41,634 nt of DNA, from NCBI GenBank assembly GCA_031261285.1, contig JAISKM010000116.1, forward strand, positions 1 to 41,634, given 5' to 3'. Position numbers and translations under genes: made by a program. This DNA comes from Candidatus Symbiothrix sp. Lineage in GTDB: Bacteria > Bacteroidota > Bacteroidia > Bacteroidales > Azobacteroidaceae. The notes below the pieces were generated by a model, which saw only the letters and a program-made list of their open reading frames with translations, was not told the DNA's origin and made no database searches. This document shows, in pieces, positions 9,232-15,767 of this stretch (the stretch's first letter is position 1; every line of letters starts with the position of its first letter).

Positions 9232-9355
9232 GCTTTATTATCTGCAATTCATCATCTGTCAGATAACCTCTATCGACCGACTTTATCGTTCTCTTGTAAT
9301 TGGCGAATGAGTCGGCAAATATCATCGTAGCTTCTGGGCACAAAGATACTTCTTC
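9203..9355 (-). pseudogene. Fragment of a tyrosine recombinase (minus strand)
   Basis: The open frame reads ...DSFANYKRTIKSVDRGYLTD and continues DELQIIKQKE before a stop at 9203. This is the typical junction between core-binding and catalytic domains in Bacteroidota phage-type integrases (NPFxNYKxxxKxVDRGYLTxEEL). Both the N-terminal part and the catalytic domain with the R-H-R-Y residues are missing. It is a remnant next to the GC-rich surface-protein gene. Recognition is from family knowledge, not a search. Confidence 0.65.
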
Positions 9356-9707
9356 TTATTTGGCAGCCAAGCAGCAATTACAGGATGAACCAGAGAAAAT
9401 CGATTCCAAACGCTCTCAGTTGTATTCGACCAGACTGTTACAGGAATATATCAGAAACGGTAAAATCTTAAGCACAAAAGAAACGTATGAGTTTCATGGA
9501 GAGATAGGTGGCTTGATGAATGAATATATCTTGGAGAAGACATCCGAGCATCTCCGTAAATCATCCATTCACACCTACCAACTTCAATTGTCCCGGTTTT
9601 TACACTATCTTTCCGACAAAGGTAAGACTTTATTTTGGATTTACCAAATATATCGTCGTTTTTTTTACAATAATCACGCCAAACTCATTCGAATGCGCCA
9701 CTCTTGA
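9345..9707 (+). pseudogene. Fragment of an integrase core-binding domain (plus strand)
   Basis: A plus-strand frame encodes GEIGGLMNEYILEK and then RKSSIHTYQLQLSRFLHYLS, which resembles the N-terminal SAM-like DNA-binding domain of tyrosine integrases. The frame has no convincing ATG; it opens from a TTG at 9300 that lies antisense to the other integrase remnant. It ends without a catalytic domain inside the 3' end of rsmF. It is probably a second decayed recombinase, inserted head-to-head with the minus-strand fragment. Confidence 0.5.
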
Positions 9708-11071
9708 GGATAGAGATTATTGGCGCGATTGCCGATGTTTTTGACAAAGCCCAGCGGGCAACCGAGATAGGTGACCAGAAGGTGTCCTTTGGGCAAATCC
9801 GGCGAAATAGTTTGCAAGGCTTCCTTTTTTAAGTAGTTCAACGCGGTTGTTTTGTCGAGTTCCAGCGTTGGGAAAGCGTTGGACGACAGGGCGCACGACA
9901 TTGCCAGACTGTGTGAAGGAATGAAGTCTTTGCCTTTCATTTCTCCTAAGTGTACGCCTGCGGATACGATTTTCAATCGCTCTTTCAACAATAGATAACC
10001 GGCTACGCCGGTGGTGGGAATGGCTGTGAATCCGTTTTTGTTTTCAAAAATGCGGAATTGGTTGGGGTTTTTGATTAATTGGGTAATTGATGATTGGGCG
10101 GATGATTGGGCGGATGATTGGGCGACCGCAAGGGTCGCCCCTACGGATTTTGTTTTATTTTTCGGGGATTGCGGGTCATGGGCGTGATGATGGTGGGGGA
10201 ATGCTTCGGATGACGGTTTGCGGACGGCTGCGATGAAAAATCCTTCGCCTTTGGTGCGGTGCGGCAGGAAACGGCGCGGTTTTTCTATGACCGGCGCCCC
10301 AAATTCCGAACACATCCAGTCGATATTTTCTTCGTTTTCTTCACGGTTGTAGGTGCACGTGCTGTAAATCAACAGGCCACCGGGCAGCAACGCCGGCCAC
10401 ACATCCGCCACAATCCGGCGTTGGCGTTCGGCACAGAGTTGGACATTGGCAACCGACCACTCGGCGATGGAGGCGGGATCTTTGCGAAACATGCCTTCGC
10501 CCGAACAGGGTGCATCCACCACTATCACATCAAAAAAGGCACCGAGTTTGCCGATTGCCGCGGGGTCGTTGTTGGTGACAATCGTGTGTGGATTGCCCCA
10601 TTTGGTCAAATTTTCCGACAGGATGTTGGCGCGCGTCCGAATCACTTCATTGGCAACTAAAAGACTTTCCTCAGGCAGCACAGACGATAATTGCGTCGAT
10701 TTCCCACCCGGAGCGGCACACAAATCCAATACGCGCACGGGCTTTGTCACGTGTTGCCGGATGAGTTCCTCCAACGCCATCGAGGAGGCTTCCTGCACAT
10801 AGTAATTGCCGGCATGAAACAGCGGGTCGAGCGTAAACGAGGGGCGTTCTGACAAATAACAGGCGTTTGAAGCCCAAGGCACAGGTCCAACCCCCAACTC
10901 CCTAAAGGGGGCTTCCTGCTCCCCCCTCAGGGGGTTGGGGGGTGAATTTTTAAACGGATTCAACCGAATACTCGTCGGGCTGCCGGCGTTCAAGGCCTGC
11001 TCAAAAGCATCCCATTCATCGCCCAACAAGGCTTTTGTGCGCGTGATAAACTCGGCAGGCAGTTGTTTCAT
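9674..11071 (-). CDS. rsmF: 16S rRNA cytosine-C5 methyltransferase (RsmF/NOL1-NOP2-Sun family)
   Basis: A 465-residue S-adenosylmethionine-dependent rRNA m5C methyltransferase. Visible motifs are the SAM site VLDLCAAPGGKSTQ, motif IV DAPCSGEGMFRKD and motif VI with the catalytic cysteine (YSTCTYNREENEEN). A C-terminal RsmF-type domain follows. Length is near the usual 450-480, but part of it is not family sequence. Residues from about 43 (PPNPLRGEQEAPFRELGVG) and a region with HDPQSPKN and SVGATLAVAQ are in-frame palindromic repeats (10887-10945, 10164-10178 and 10089-10150). Its start overlaps the rsmE stop by 4 nt, so the two rRNA methylases are coupled. Its last codons lie next to integrase debris. 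Confidence 0.9.
   Translation of the reverse strand: MKQLPAEFITRTKALLGDEWDAFEQALNAGSPTSIRLNPFKNSPPNPLRGEQEAPFRELGVGPVPWASNACYLSERPSFTLDPLFHAGNYYVQEASSMALEELIRQHVTKPVRVLDLCAAPGGKSTQLSSVLPEESLLVANEVIRTRANILSENLTKWGNPHTIVTNNDPAAIGKLGAFFDVIVVDAPCSGEGMFRKDPASIAEWSVANVQLCAERQRRIVADVWPALLPGGLLIYSTCTYNREENEENIDWMCSEFGAPVIEKPRRFLPHRTKGEGFFIAAVRKPSSEAFPHHHHAHDPQSPKNKTKSVGATLAVAQSSAQSSAQSSITQLIKNPNQFRIFENKNGFTAIPTTGVAGYLLLKERLKIVSAGVHLGEMKGKDFIPSHSLAMSCALSSNAFPTLELDKTTALNYLKKEALQTISPDLPKGHLLVTYLGCPLGFVKNIGNRANNLYPQEWRIRMSLA
10089..10150. repeat. In-frame palindromic repeat A1 with 12-bp tandem units (in rsmF)
   Basis: GGGCGACC (10120-10127) pairs with GGTCGCCC (10133-10140), loop GCAAG, followed by CTACGGAT. 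Three exact copies of GATGATTGGGCG precede and run into it (10089-10124). In rsmF it reads SVGATLAVAQ followed by SSAQ repeats. Related elements lie in the TonB receptor and gcvP. A half-copy of family D (GGGGATTGCGGGTCA) lies at 10164-10178. Confidence 0.85.
10887..10945. repeat. In-frame palindromic repeat H1 (in rsmF)
   Basis: CCCCCAA (10891-10897) pairs with TTGGGGG (10935-10941) around a second C-run/G-run pair. It encodes PPNPLRGEQEAPFRELGVG between SIRLNPFK and the conserved VPW segment, where RsmF relatives have no such insert. A related element is in gcvP at 16439-16480. Confidence 0.8.
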
Positions 11072-11841
11072 GGGTTGGATAATTGGTTGATGATATGGAT
11101 GGTTTGCAAAGCATAGAGTGCTGCTGTTTCCGTTCGCAGACGCGTTTCGCCCAACGAAACCGGTTGAAAACCGGTTTTGAGCGCCTCAGCCACTTCGTCT
11201 TCACTGAAATCGCCTTCGGGACCAATCAGAATCAGGGCGTTTTTATCCGTCATTGCGGGCTTGACCGGCGTCATGTCGAGCGTAGTCGAGGCACGCAAGC
11301 CCCTGATTGTTGAAGCATATAATTCACTCAACAACGTTTTATCGCCCGAATTGCAATGAGCGATGTATTTTTGACCGTCAAAAGGTTGTTGCACAAACTG
11401 TTTGAACGCCGTCATTGCTTGTAATTCGGGTACACGGGCTTTCATTGACTGCTTCATGGCAGCGATTAAAATTTTGTGGATGCGGTCGACTTTCACATCT
11501 TTTCGTTCGGAATGGTGCGTTTTCAACAGCGTGATTTTGTCGATGCCAATCTCGGTCGCTTTTTCGGCAAACCACTCGACACGGTCTAAATTTTTGGTGG
11601 GCGCAATCGCTATTTCCACCCGGTTGTGCCACAAAGGAGGCTGTTGATGCGTTTCCAGAATTTTCACAACACACTGTTTGGGATGTGCACCGGTGATTTC
11701 GGCTTTGTAAAAATGCCCTTGACCGTCGGTAATATCAATTAAATCGCCGATTTGTTTGCGTAACACGCGGACACAGTGCTGCGATTCCGCTTCAGGAAGT
11801 GTCAAACCGGTTGCTATGTCGGGGGCGTAGAATAGAAACAT
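11068..11841 (-). CDS. rsmE: 16S rRNA (uracil-1498-N3) methyltransferase
   Basis: A 257-residue SPOUT-class methyltransferase that makes m3U1498 in 16S rRNA. The N-terminal PUA-like part is followed by IAIAPTKNLDRVEWFAEKAT and the knot motifs LILIGPEGDFS and SLGETRLRTETAALYAL. An insert of about 20 residues (GLRASTTLDMTPVKPAMT) lies just before NALILIGPEG. It is encoded by a palindromic repeat, of which a 49-nt stretch occurs identically in reverse at 14491-14539. The stop overlaps the rsmF start by 4 nt. The ATG at 11841 is preceded by a GAATTAT heptamer array. Confidence 0.92.
   Translation of the reverse strand: MFLFYAPDIATGLTLPEAESQHCVRVLRKQIGDLIDITDGQGHFYKAEITGAHPKQCVVKILETHQQPPLWHNRVEIAIAPTKNLDRVEWFAEKATEIGIDKITLLKTHHSERKDVKVDRIHKILIAAMKQSMKARVPELQAMTAFKQFVQQPFDGQKYIAHCNSGDKTLLSELYASTIRGLRASTTLDMTPVKPAMTDKNALILIGPEGDFSEDEVAEALKTGFQPVSLGETRLRTETAALYALQTIHIINQLSNP
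11247..11306. repeat. In-frame repeat D2 (in rsmE), 49 nt identical to D3
   Basis: The segment 11250-11298 is identical to the reverse complement of 14491-14539 over 49 nt. It begins CGTCATTGCGGGCTTGACC, the left half of the family D palindrome. It encodes GLRASTTLDMTPVKPAMT within RsmE. Confidence 0.9.
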
Positions 11842-11843
11842 TT

Positions 11844-11878
11844 GAATTATGAATTATGAATTATGAATTATGGATTAT
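11844..11878. repeat. GAATTAT heptamer array C1
   Basis: Four exact GAATTAT units and one GGATTAT lie between HmuY and rsmE. The last three HmuY residues and its stop codon come from the array. Two further arrays lie upstream of rpsO (15687-15714) and of the MBL/gcvP pair (19426-19453). Confidence 0.85.
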
Positions 11879-12536
11879 GAGTTAGTGGATAGACGTATTG
11901 CATGGAGATGGTGCCGCTTTCTCCTTTTTCGTTTTTGAAATTCCAGAGCCGGATTTTGGCGTATTGTTTTTCGGCGGTGCGCACGATAAAAACCGATTGT
12001 TCATACCGCCAATCGCTTGCCATCATGTTGTGAAGTGTTGCCCAATTTTTGACAGGCTGTGCTAATCCGGCTTGTACATAGCCTATTTCGCCGAGCACCA
12101 TTTGGCTCATGTCGTAAACAATCGAATCCGCGACATCCGTTTGATAACCGTCCGCAGGAGCCACGGTGACGGCATCAAAATCGAATTTCGGCTGTTCCAA
12201 TTTCAGGATCCCGCCCTCGCCTACTCCGGACACGCCGCTATTGGTTTGGATGTTTTGACGGTGAAACGCCAAATCCCAGTCCGTCCGCGTCCGCCATTGC
12301 GCGCCGGCAACAGCATCCCCAGCATCGCACGAGCCGATGATTTTTCCTTCTTCAAACGAGAAAAAATACCAGTGAGTGTAGCTACTGCAATCCACAACCA
12401 AAGGTGTGCCGGATTTTGGCACAAGCCCGTCGTCAAACAAATAGTCTTTGTTACAGGAAGTTAACCCCCACCCCAACAAAGCACACACGACCGCTATTGC
12501 CCGGCAGTGCGTCCTGATTTTTATAGTCCAATACAT
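11868..12536 (-). CDS. hmuY: HmuY-like haem-binding lipoprotein
   Basis: 222 residues with a lipoprotein signal (CALLGWGLTSC; the Cys would be lipidated) and the HmuY fold signature: SSYTHWYFFSFEEGK, TDWDLAFHRQNIQTNSG and SGVGEGG. HmuY proteins bind haem at the cell surface and pass it to a TonB-dependent receptor; such a receptor is encoded immediately upstream. The start at 12536 lies 86 nt inside the 3' end of the receptor gene, so the signal peptide and the last receptor strand are coded in two frames. A later start would lose the signal peptide. The C-terminal residues come from a heptamer repeat array. Confidence 0.75.
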   Translation of the reverse strand: MYWTIKIRTHCRAIAVVCALLGWGLTSCNKDYLFDDGLVPKSGTPLVVDCSSYTHWYFFSFEEGKIIGSCDAGDAVAGAQWRTRTDWDLAFHRQNIQTNSGVSGVGEGGILKLEQPKFDFDAVTVAPADGYQTDVADSIVYDMSQMVLGEIGYVQAGLAQPVKNWATLHNMMASDWRYEQSVFIVRTAEKQYAKIRLWNFKNEKGESGTISMQYVYPLTHNP

Positions 12537-14451
12537 TATTTATGCCTAATTGCAAATGCCCGCGAAATTTGGTACGCGACACCTGCAGATTATATACTAC
12601 ATTGCTTAACCAATAGCCGTTTACACGCGTTTCCTCCGGATTCAGCAGCGCTTCGGGTGTACCCGTGTAAACCGTTGTGAATGGCGACCTGGCACGTGTC
12701 GACAACACTAAACTTTGCTTATTGTAGGAAAATGTCATATTTATTGTGCCGGTGTGTTTACTGTTGCCGGGTAATTCTTGTTTGTTGTTGGTCAATTCTT
12801 GTTCGTTGTTGGGCGACCGCAAGGGTTCGTTGTTGGGCGACCGCAAGGGTTCGCCCCTACGGGTTGCGTTGGTATATGAATAACCACCTTTGAATGCAAC
12901 GTGCTGATTCGGTGTCCATTGCGCCGAAATATCTAATCCGGAAATGCGTGCTTTGTCGATGTTTTCGTAACGCATTTCGGAACGTTCCAACGCAGCGTTC
13001 CACAGTAATTGTGTGTTGATGCGATTGTTGATTTGATTGGTGTAAACGGTGGCGGAAACGTTCACGTTATTGGTCAAATATTCCGCAGAGAGAGACTCAT
13101 ACCACGATTTCTCCGGTTTCAAATCCGAATTTCCGACAATCCAAAAAGGCAAATCGCCCCCGATGCGGTGCGGATAATCCATATACAATTCTTTCAACGT
13201 TGGTGCCTTGTAACCATTGCTGACACTGCCCCGAAAGCGAAAATCCTTCCACTGTTTCATCAGCGAAATCTTAGGCGAAAAATGGCTGCCAAACTGCGAA
13301 TGATGCGTGTAACGTGCTCCTGCAAGGATGTCCCAACCTGTCGCAATCTTATATTCGGCTTGCGCAAAAACGTTTTGATTGTTAGCGTTTTTGCCGGCAG
13401 ATTCAGTCCCGAATTGATTGTGACTGAATGTCTTTTCCCAATTAAATTCCGTTCCGCCAACAATTTGCAAAGATTCCAACACATGCCACGTATCGGTCAA
13501 GCGCAAAGTGGCATGATGCGAACTATTGGCGTGCACAGTCGAAACTTTCTCTATAGGATATGCGGACGTGGGGATTCCCGCCTGCACGGGAATGACAACC
13601 GGTAACCGGTAACTGTTTTCATTGCCGTCATATTGGTCGAAATTGCCTGCCAACGCCAGTTCGTTCACGGATGAAAAAGTGTAGCGCCACTTGCCATTCA
13701 AGGTATAATTTTCGTCGACGCGCGTTTGGAATTTGTCCAAAAACCAAGTTTCGCCCCGGTAATATTGACCTTTGATTTCGGCATCGGATTTGTCGCCAAA
13801 AGTATATTTAAGTCCTTGTGCCAGAGAGTAATCCGAATACGGATCAAGCACACCGGTTTCGGCAGAATTGCCGTCCGAATTTTTGGCAGAAAAGTCCGTT
13901 TTTGATGCCAGCCGGTCGAATTTTAATCCCAACGAAGCATCGCTGTGCCACGTGTTGTAGTTGGAGAAACGGGTGCGCGCGGAGGCTTGCAACGGCTCTG
14001 TAACGTCTTGCGTGATGATATTGATGACCGCCCCGATGGCATTGGAGCCGTAAAGCACCGACGACGCGCCGTTGATGATTTCGATGCGCTTGATGTTAGC
14101 GGTGTTAAGGCGCGAAAAATTAACGTTTTCCGTCCGCTCGTTCACCAATCGTTCGCCGTCGACCAAAATCAGAATGTATTTATTGTCTAATCCGGCGATT
14201 TGAATATTGTCGCCCATCGGGTTTGGCGTGAAGCTGACACCGGGCACAAAATTCTCTAATGCTTCCAAAACGGTAACTGCCCCCGATTCCAAAATTTCTT
14301 TTTTGGAAATTAGTTTGGTCAGGACTGGCGTATTTTTAAGTGTATGAGTGGTCCGCGTTGCCGTCACAACCACTTCATCCAACAAGTAGGTGTCATTTTG
14401 GGAAAATGCTAACGCACAATTTAGCAAACAGATTCCCCAAAAGAGTGTCAT
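12451..14451 (-). CDS. TonB-dependent outer-membrane receptor, probably for haem
   Basis: 666 residues. The signal peptide (MTLFWGICLLNCALAFSQ) is followed by the TonB box region (DEVVVTATRT), the plug (LILVDGERLVNE; GASSVLYGSNAIGAVINI) and a 22-strand type barrel ending GVGVNFL. The motif YKAPTLKELY followed by NSDLKPEKS corresponds to the FRAP/NPNL boxes of haem receptors, and an HmuY-like lipoprotein follows, so haem is the likely substrate. The frame is open to 14565, but that extension is repeat-derived and has no signal; I take the ATG at 14451. Repeats A2 and D4/B1 are inserted in the barrel, probably in surface loops. P. gingivalis HmuR is the closest named analogue. Confidence 0.85.
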   Translation of the reverse strand: MTLFWGICLLNCALAFSQNDTYLLDEVVVTATRTTHTLKNTPVLTKLISKKEILESGAVTVLEALENFVPGVSFTPNPMGDNIQIAGLDNKYILILVDGERLVNERTENVNFSRLNTANIKRIEIINGASSVLYGSNAIGAVINIITQDVTEPLQASARTRFSNYNTWHSDASLGLKFDRLASKTDFSAKNSDGNSAETGVLDPYSDYSLAQGLKYTFGDKSDAEIKGQYYRGETWFLDKFQTRVDENYTLNGKWRYTFSSVNELALAGNFDQYDGNENSYRLPVVIPVQAGIPTSAYPIEKVSTVHANSSHHATLRLTDTWHVLESLQIVGGTEFNWEKTFSHNQFGTESAGKNANNQNVFAQAEYKIATGWDILAGARYTHHSQFGSHFSPKISLMKQWKDFRFRGSVSNGYKAPTLKELYMDYPHRIGGDLPFWIVGNSDLKPEKSWYESLSAEYLTNNVNVSATVYTNQINNRINTQLLWNAALERSEMRYENIDKARISGLDISAQWTPNQHVAFKGGYSYTNATRRGEPLRSPNNEPLRSPNNEQELTNNKQELPGNSKHTGTINMTFSYNKQSLVLSTRARSPFTTVYTGTPEALLNPEETRVNGYWLSNVVYNLQVSRTKFRGHLQLGINNVLDYKNQDALPGNSGRVCFVGVGVNFL
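12802..12863. repeat. In-frame repeat A2 with 24-bp tandem units (in TonB receptor)
   Basis: Two exact 24-bp units (12802-12825 and 12826-12849) contain GTTGGGCGACCGCAAGGG and are followed by TTCGCCCCTACGGG. The receptor reads EPLRSPNN twice. The core is family A, read in a different frame from rsmF and gcvP, with one extra T (GGGTTCGCCC). Confidence 0.85.
13570..13617. repeat. In-frame repeats D4 and B1 (in TonB receptor)
   Basis: D4: ATTCCCG (13574-13580) pairs with CGGGAAT (13587-13593). B1 follows directly: GGTAACCGGTAACTGTT (13601-13617), identical to 32090-32106. The receptor reads RLPVVIPVQAGIPTS here. Confidence 0.8.
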
Positions 14452-14541
14452 TCCGTGCTTGACACGGAATCCCCTCGTCTTTTTAGGAGATTGCGTGCCT
14501 CGACTACGCTCGACATGACGCCGGTCAAGCCCGCAATGACA
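14448..14541. repeat. Compound palindromic repeat D3 at the receptor start
   Basis: ATTCCGTG pairs with CACGGAAT around CTTGA near 14451-14470, and the 49-nt copy shared with rsmE occupies 14491-14539. The ATG chosen for the TonB receptor (14449-14451 on the minus strand) is the AATGAC end of the family D palindrome. Confidence 0.8.
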
Positions 14542-14598
14542 CGTTTGTATGCTATTGTTTAACATATTTTCTAAACTCTAAACTCTAATAAATAAACT

Positions 14599-15162
14599 CT
14601 AACTTTTGACTCGTTTCTCATTTTTTGCAATAAAATCTTTCCAACCGGTGTATTGTTTGTCTGACTGCGGACGATTGCCCTGAAAATAGTGGCAGAGTGC
14701 GGCTGCTACGGCGTCGGTGGCATCTAATTGAGGCAACACATCTTCTTTGGGGATTTTCAAATAGTTTTGCAGCATGTAGGAGACTTGCTCTTTCGAGGCG
14801 CGTCCGTTGCCTGTGATAGCCATTTTTATTTTCAGCGGAGCGTATTCAAAAATCGGGATATCGCGACTGAGCGCGGCTGCCATCGCCACGCCTTGTGCAC
14901 GTCCGAGTTTGAGCATACTTTGCACGTTTTTGCCGAAAAAAGGGGCTTCAATCGCCAATTCGTCAGGCAAAAATTCGTCAATCAGGCTAATGATCCGTTC
15001 AAAAATACGCCGCAAACGCAGGTAATGACTGTCGTATTTATTGAGTGCCAACACGCCCATCGCCAATAAACGGGGTTTATTATCCGTGATTTGTATCAAT
15101 CCGTAGCCCATCACATTCGTTCCCGGGTCAACACCTAACACTATTTTGTCCTTAATCGTCAT
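14599..15162 (-). CDS. ruvC: Crossover junction endodeoxyribonuclease RuvC
   Basis: A 187-residue Holliday-junction resolvase. The acidic catalytic residues are visible in [26 protein letters not shown] and [14 protein letters not shown]. The start MTIKDK at 15162 is chosen rather than 15198, because the promoter -7 box (15176-15183) lies between them and the transcript would begin near 15169. The TonB receptor and HmuY genes follow on the same strand after a repeat-filled gap. Confidence 0.93.
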   Translation of the reverse strand: MTIKDKIVLGVDPGTNVMGYGLIQITDNKPRLLAMGVLALNKYDSHYLRLRRIFERIISLIDEFLPDELAIEAPFFGKNVQSMLKLGRAQGVAMAAALSRDIPIFEYAPLKIKMAITGNGRASKEQVSYMLQNYLKIPKEDVLPQLDATDAVAAALCHYFQGNRPQSDKQYTGWKDFIAKNEKRVKS

Positions 15163-15175
15163 GCTAATTTGACCA

Positions 15176-15205
15176 CAAAAGTAGTCATTTTTTTTCAATT
15201 AAGAA
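15176..15205 (-). promoter_or_regulatory. Promoter of ruvC
   Basis: On the minus strand TTTC (15205-15202), 18 nt, then TACTTTTG (15183-15176). The leader would be only about 7 nt, which fixes the start codon at 15162. Confidence 0.6.
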
Positions 15206-15208
15206 AGT

Positions 15209-15282
15209 TGTCTGAACTGTGATTTAGGATGATTTTATTAATCATGCCCATCAAAACAATCATCCTAAATCACAGTTCAGAC
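15209..15282. repeat. 25-bp perfect inverted repeat F1 (MITE-like or terminator)
   Basis: The 25-mer at 15209-15233 (starting GTCTGAACTGTGATTTAGG) is the exact reverse complement of 15258-15282, with a 24-nt loop. It lies downstream of rpsO and upstream of ruvC. A second element with the same outer sequence (TGAACTGTGATT) lies at 33275-33363. Confidence 0.9.
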
Positions 15283-15327
15283 AAAAGAAACGTCCGTCAA
15301 AACCGCGATTGGTCGTGACGGACGTTG

Positions 15328-15356
15328 CGGGATTCCCGCCTGCGCGGGAATGACCG
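15328..15356. repeat. Intergenic family D palindrome D5
   Basis: ATTCCCGC (15332-15339) pairs with GCGGGAAT (15344-15351), loop CTGC. It lies just behind the rpsO stop and may act in its termination. Confidence 0.85.
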
Positions 15357-15364
15357 GTTGCAAT

Positions 15365-15634
15365 TTACTTGCGAAGTCCCAATTCTTTGATAATCGCGCG
15401 GTAACGTTCGATGTCGCGATCTTTCAAATAATTCAAAAGGCGACGACGTTTACCAACCAAAATTCCCAAAGAGCGTTCGGTGCTATAATCTTTCCGATTT
15501 AACTTGAGATGCTCAGTTAAATGCGAGATACGGTAGGAAAACAAGGCAATCTGACCCTCAGCGGAGCCGGTATCCGTGTTAGACTTTCCGTGTTTCGCGA
15601 AGATTTCTTGCTTTTTTGCAGCGTCTAAATACAT
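15365..15634 (-). CDS. rpsO: 30S ribosomal protein S15
   Basis: An 89-residue S15 with the expected family pattern: SNTDTGSAEGQIALFSYRI, LTEHLKLNRKDYS, GILVGKRRRLLNYL. It binds 16S rRNA in the platform of the small subunit. It is monocistronic: a promoter lies upstream at 15674-15681 and palindromes D5 and F1 lie downstream. No repeat is inserted in this gene. Confidence 0.97.
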   Translation of the reverse strand: MYLDAAKKQEIFAKHGKSNTDTGSAEGQIALFSYRISHLTEHLKLNRKDYSTERSLGILVGKRRRLLNYLKDRDIERYRAIIKELGLRK

Positions 15635-15673
15635 AAAATAACTTTTTTATAAATTTTTATTTCTTTCGCGGGG

Positions 15674-15714
15674 CAAAGGTACAACATAATTATGAATTAT
15701 GAATTATGAATTAT
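15674..15714 (-). promoter_or_regulatory. rpsO promoter with heptamer array C2 at the -33 side
   Basis: TACCTTTG on the minus strand (15681-15674) is the -7 box. The -33 region lies in an array of four GAATTAT-type heptamers (15687-15714). Array length could change promoter spacing; that is inference. Confidence 0.6.
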
Positions 15715-15767
15715 GAGTTTTTTTACAAAAAATTGATTTTTTTTTGCAAAATGCCCCGATACCGCTT

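Noticed and set aside
14452..14565. N-terminal extension of the TonB receptor (CHCGLDRRHVERSRGTQ...)
   Set aside because: It is entirely repeat-derived, lacks a signal peptide, and a normal signal begins at the ATG at 14451.
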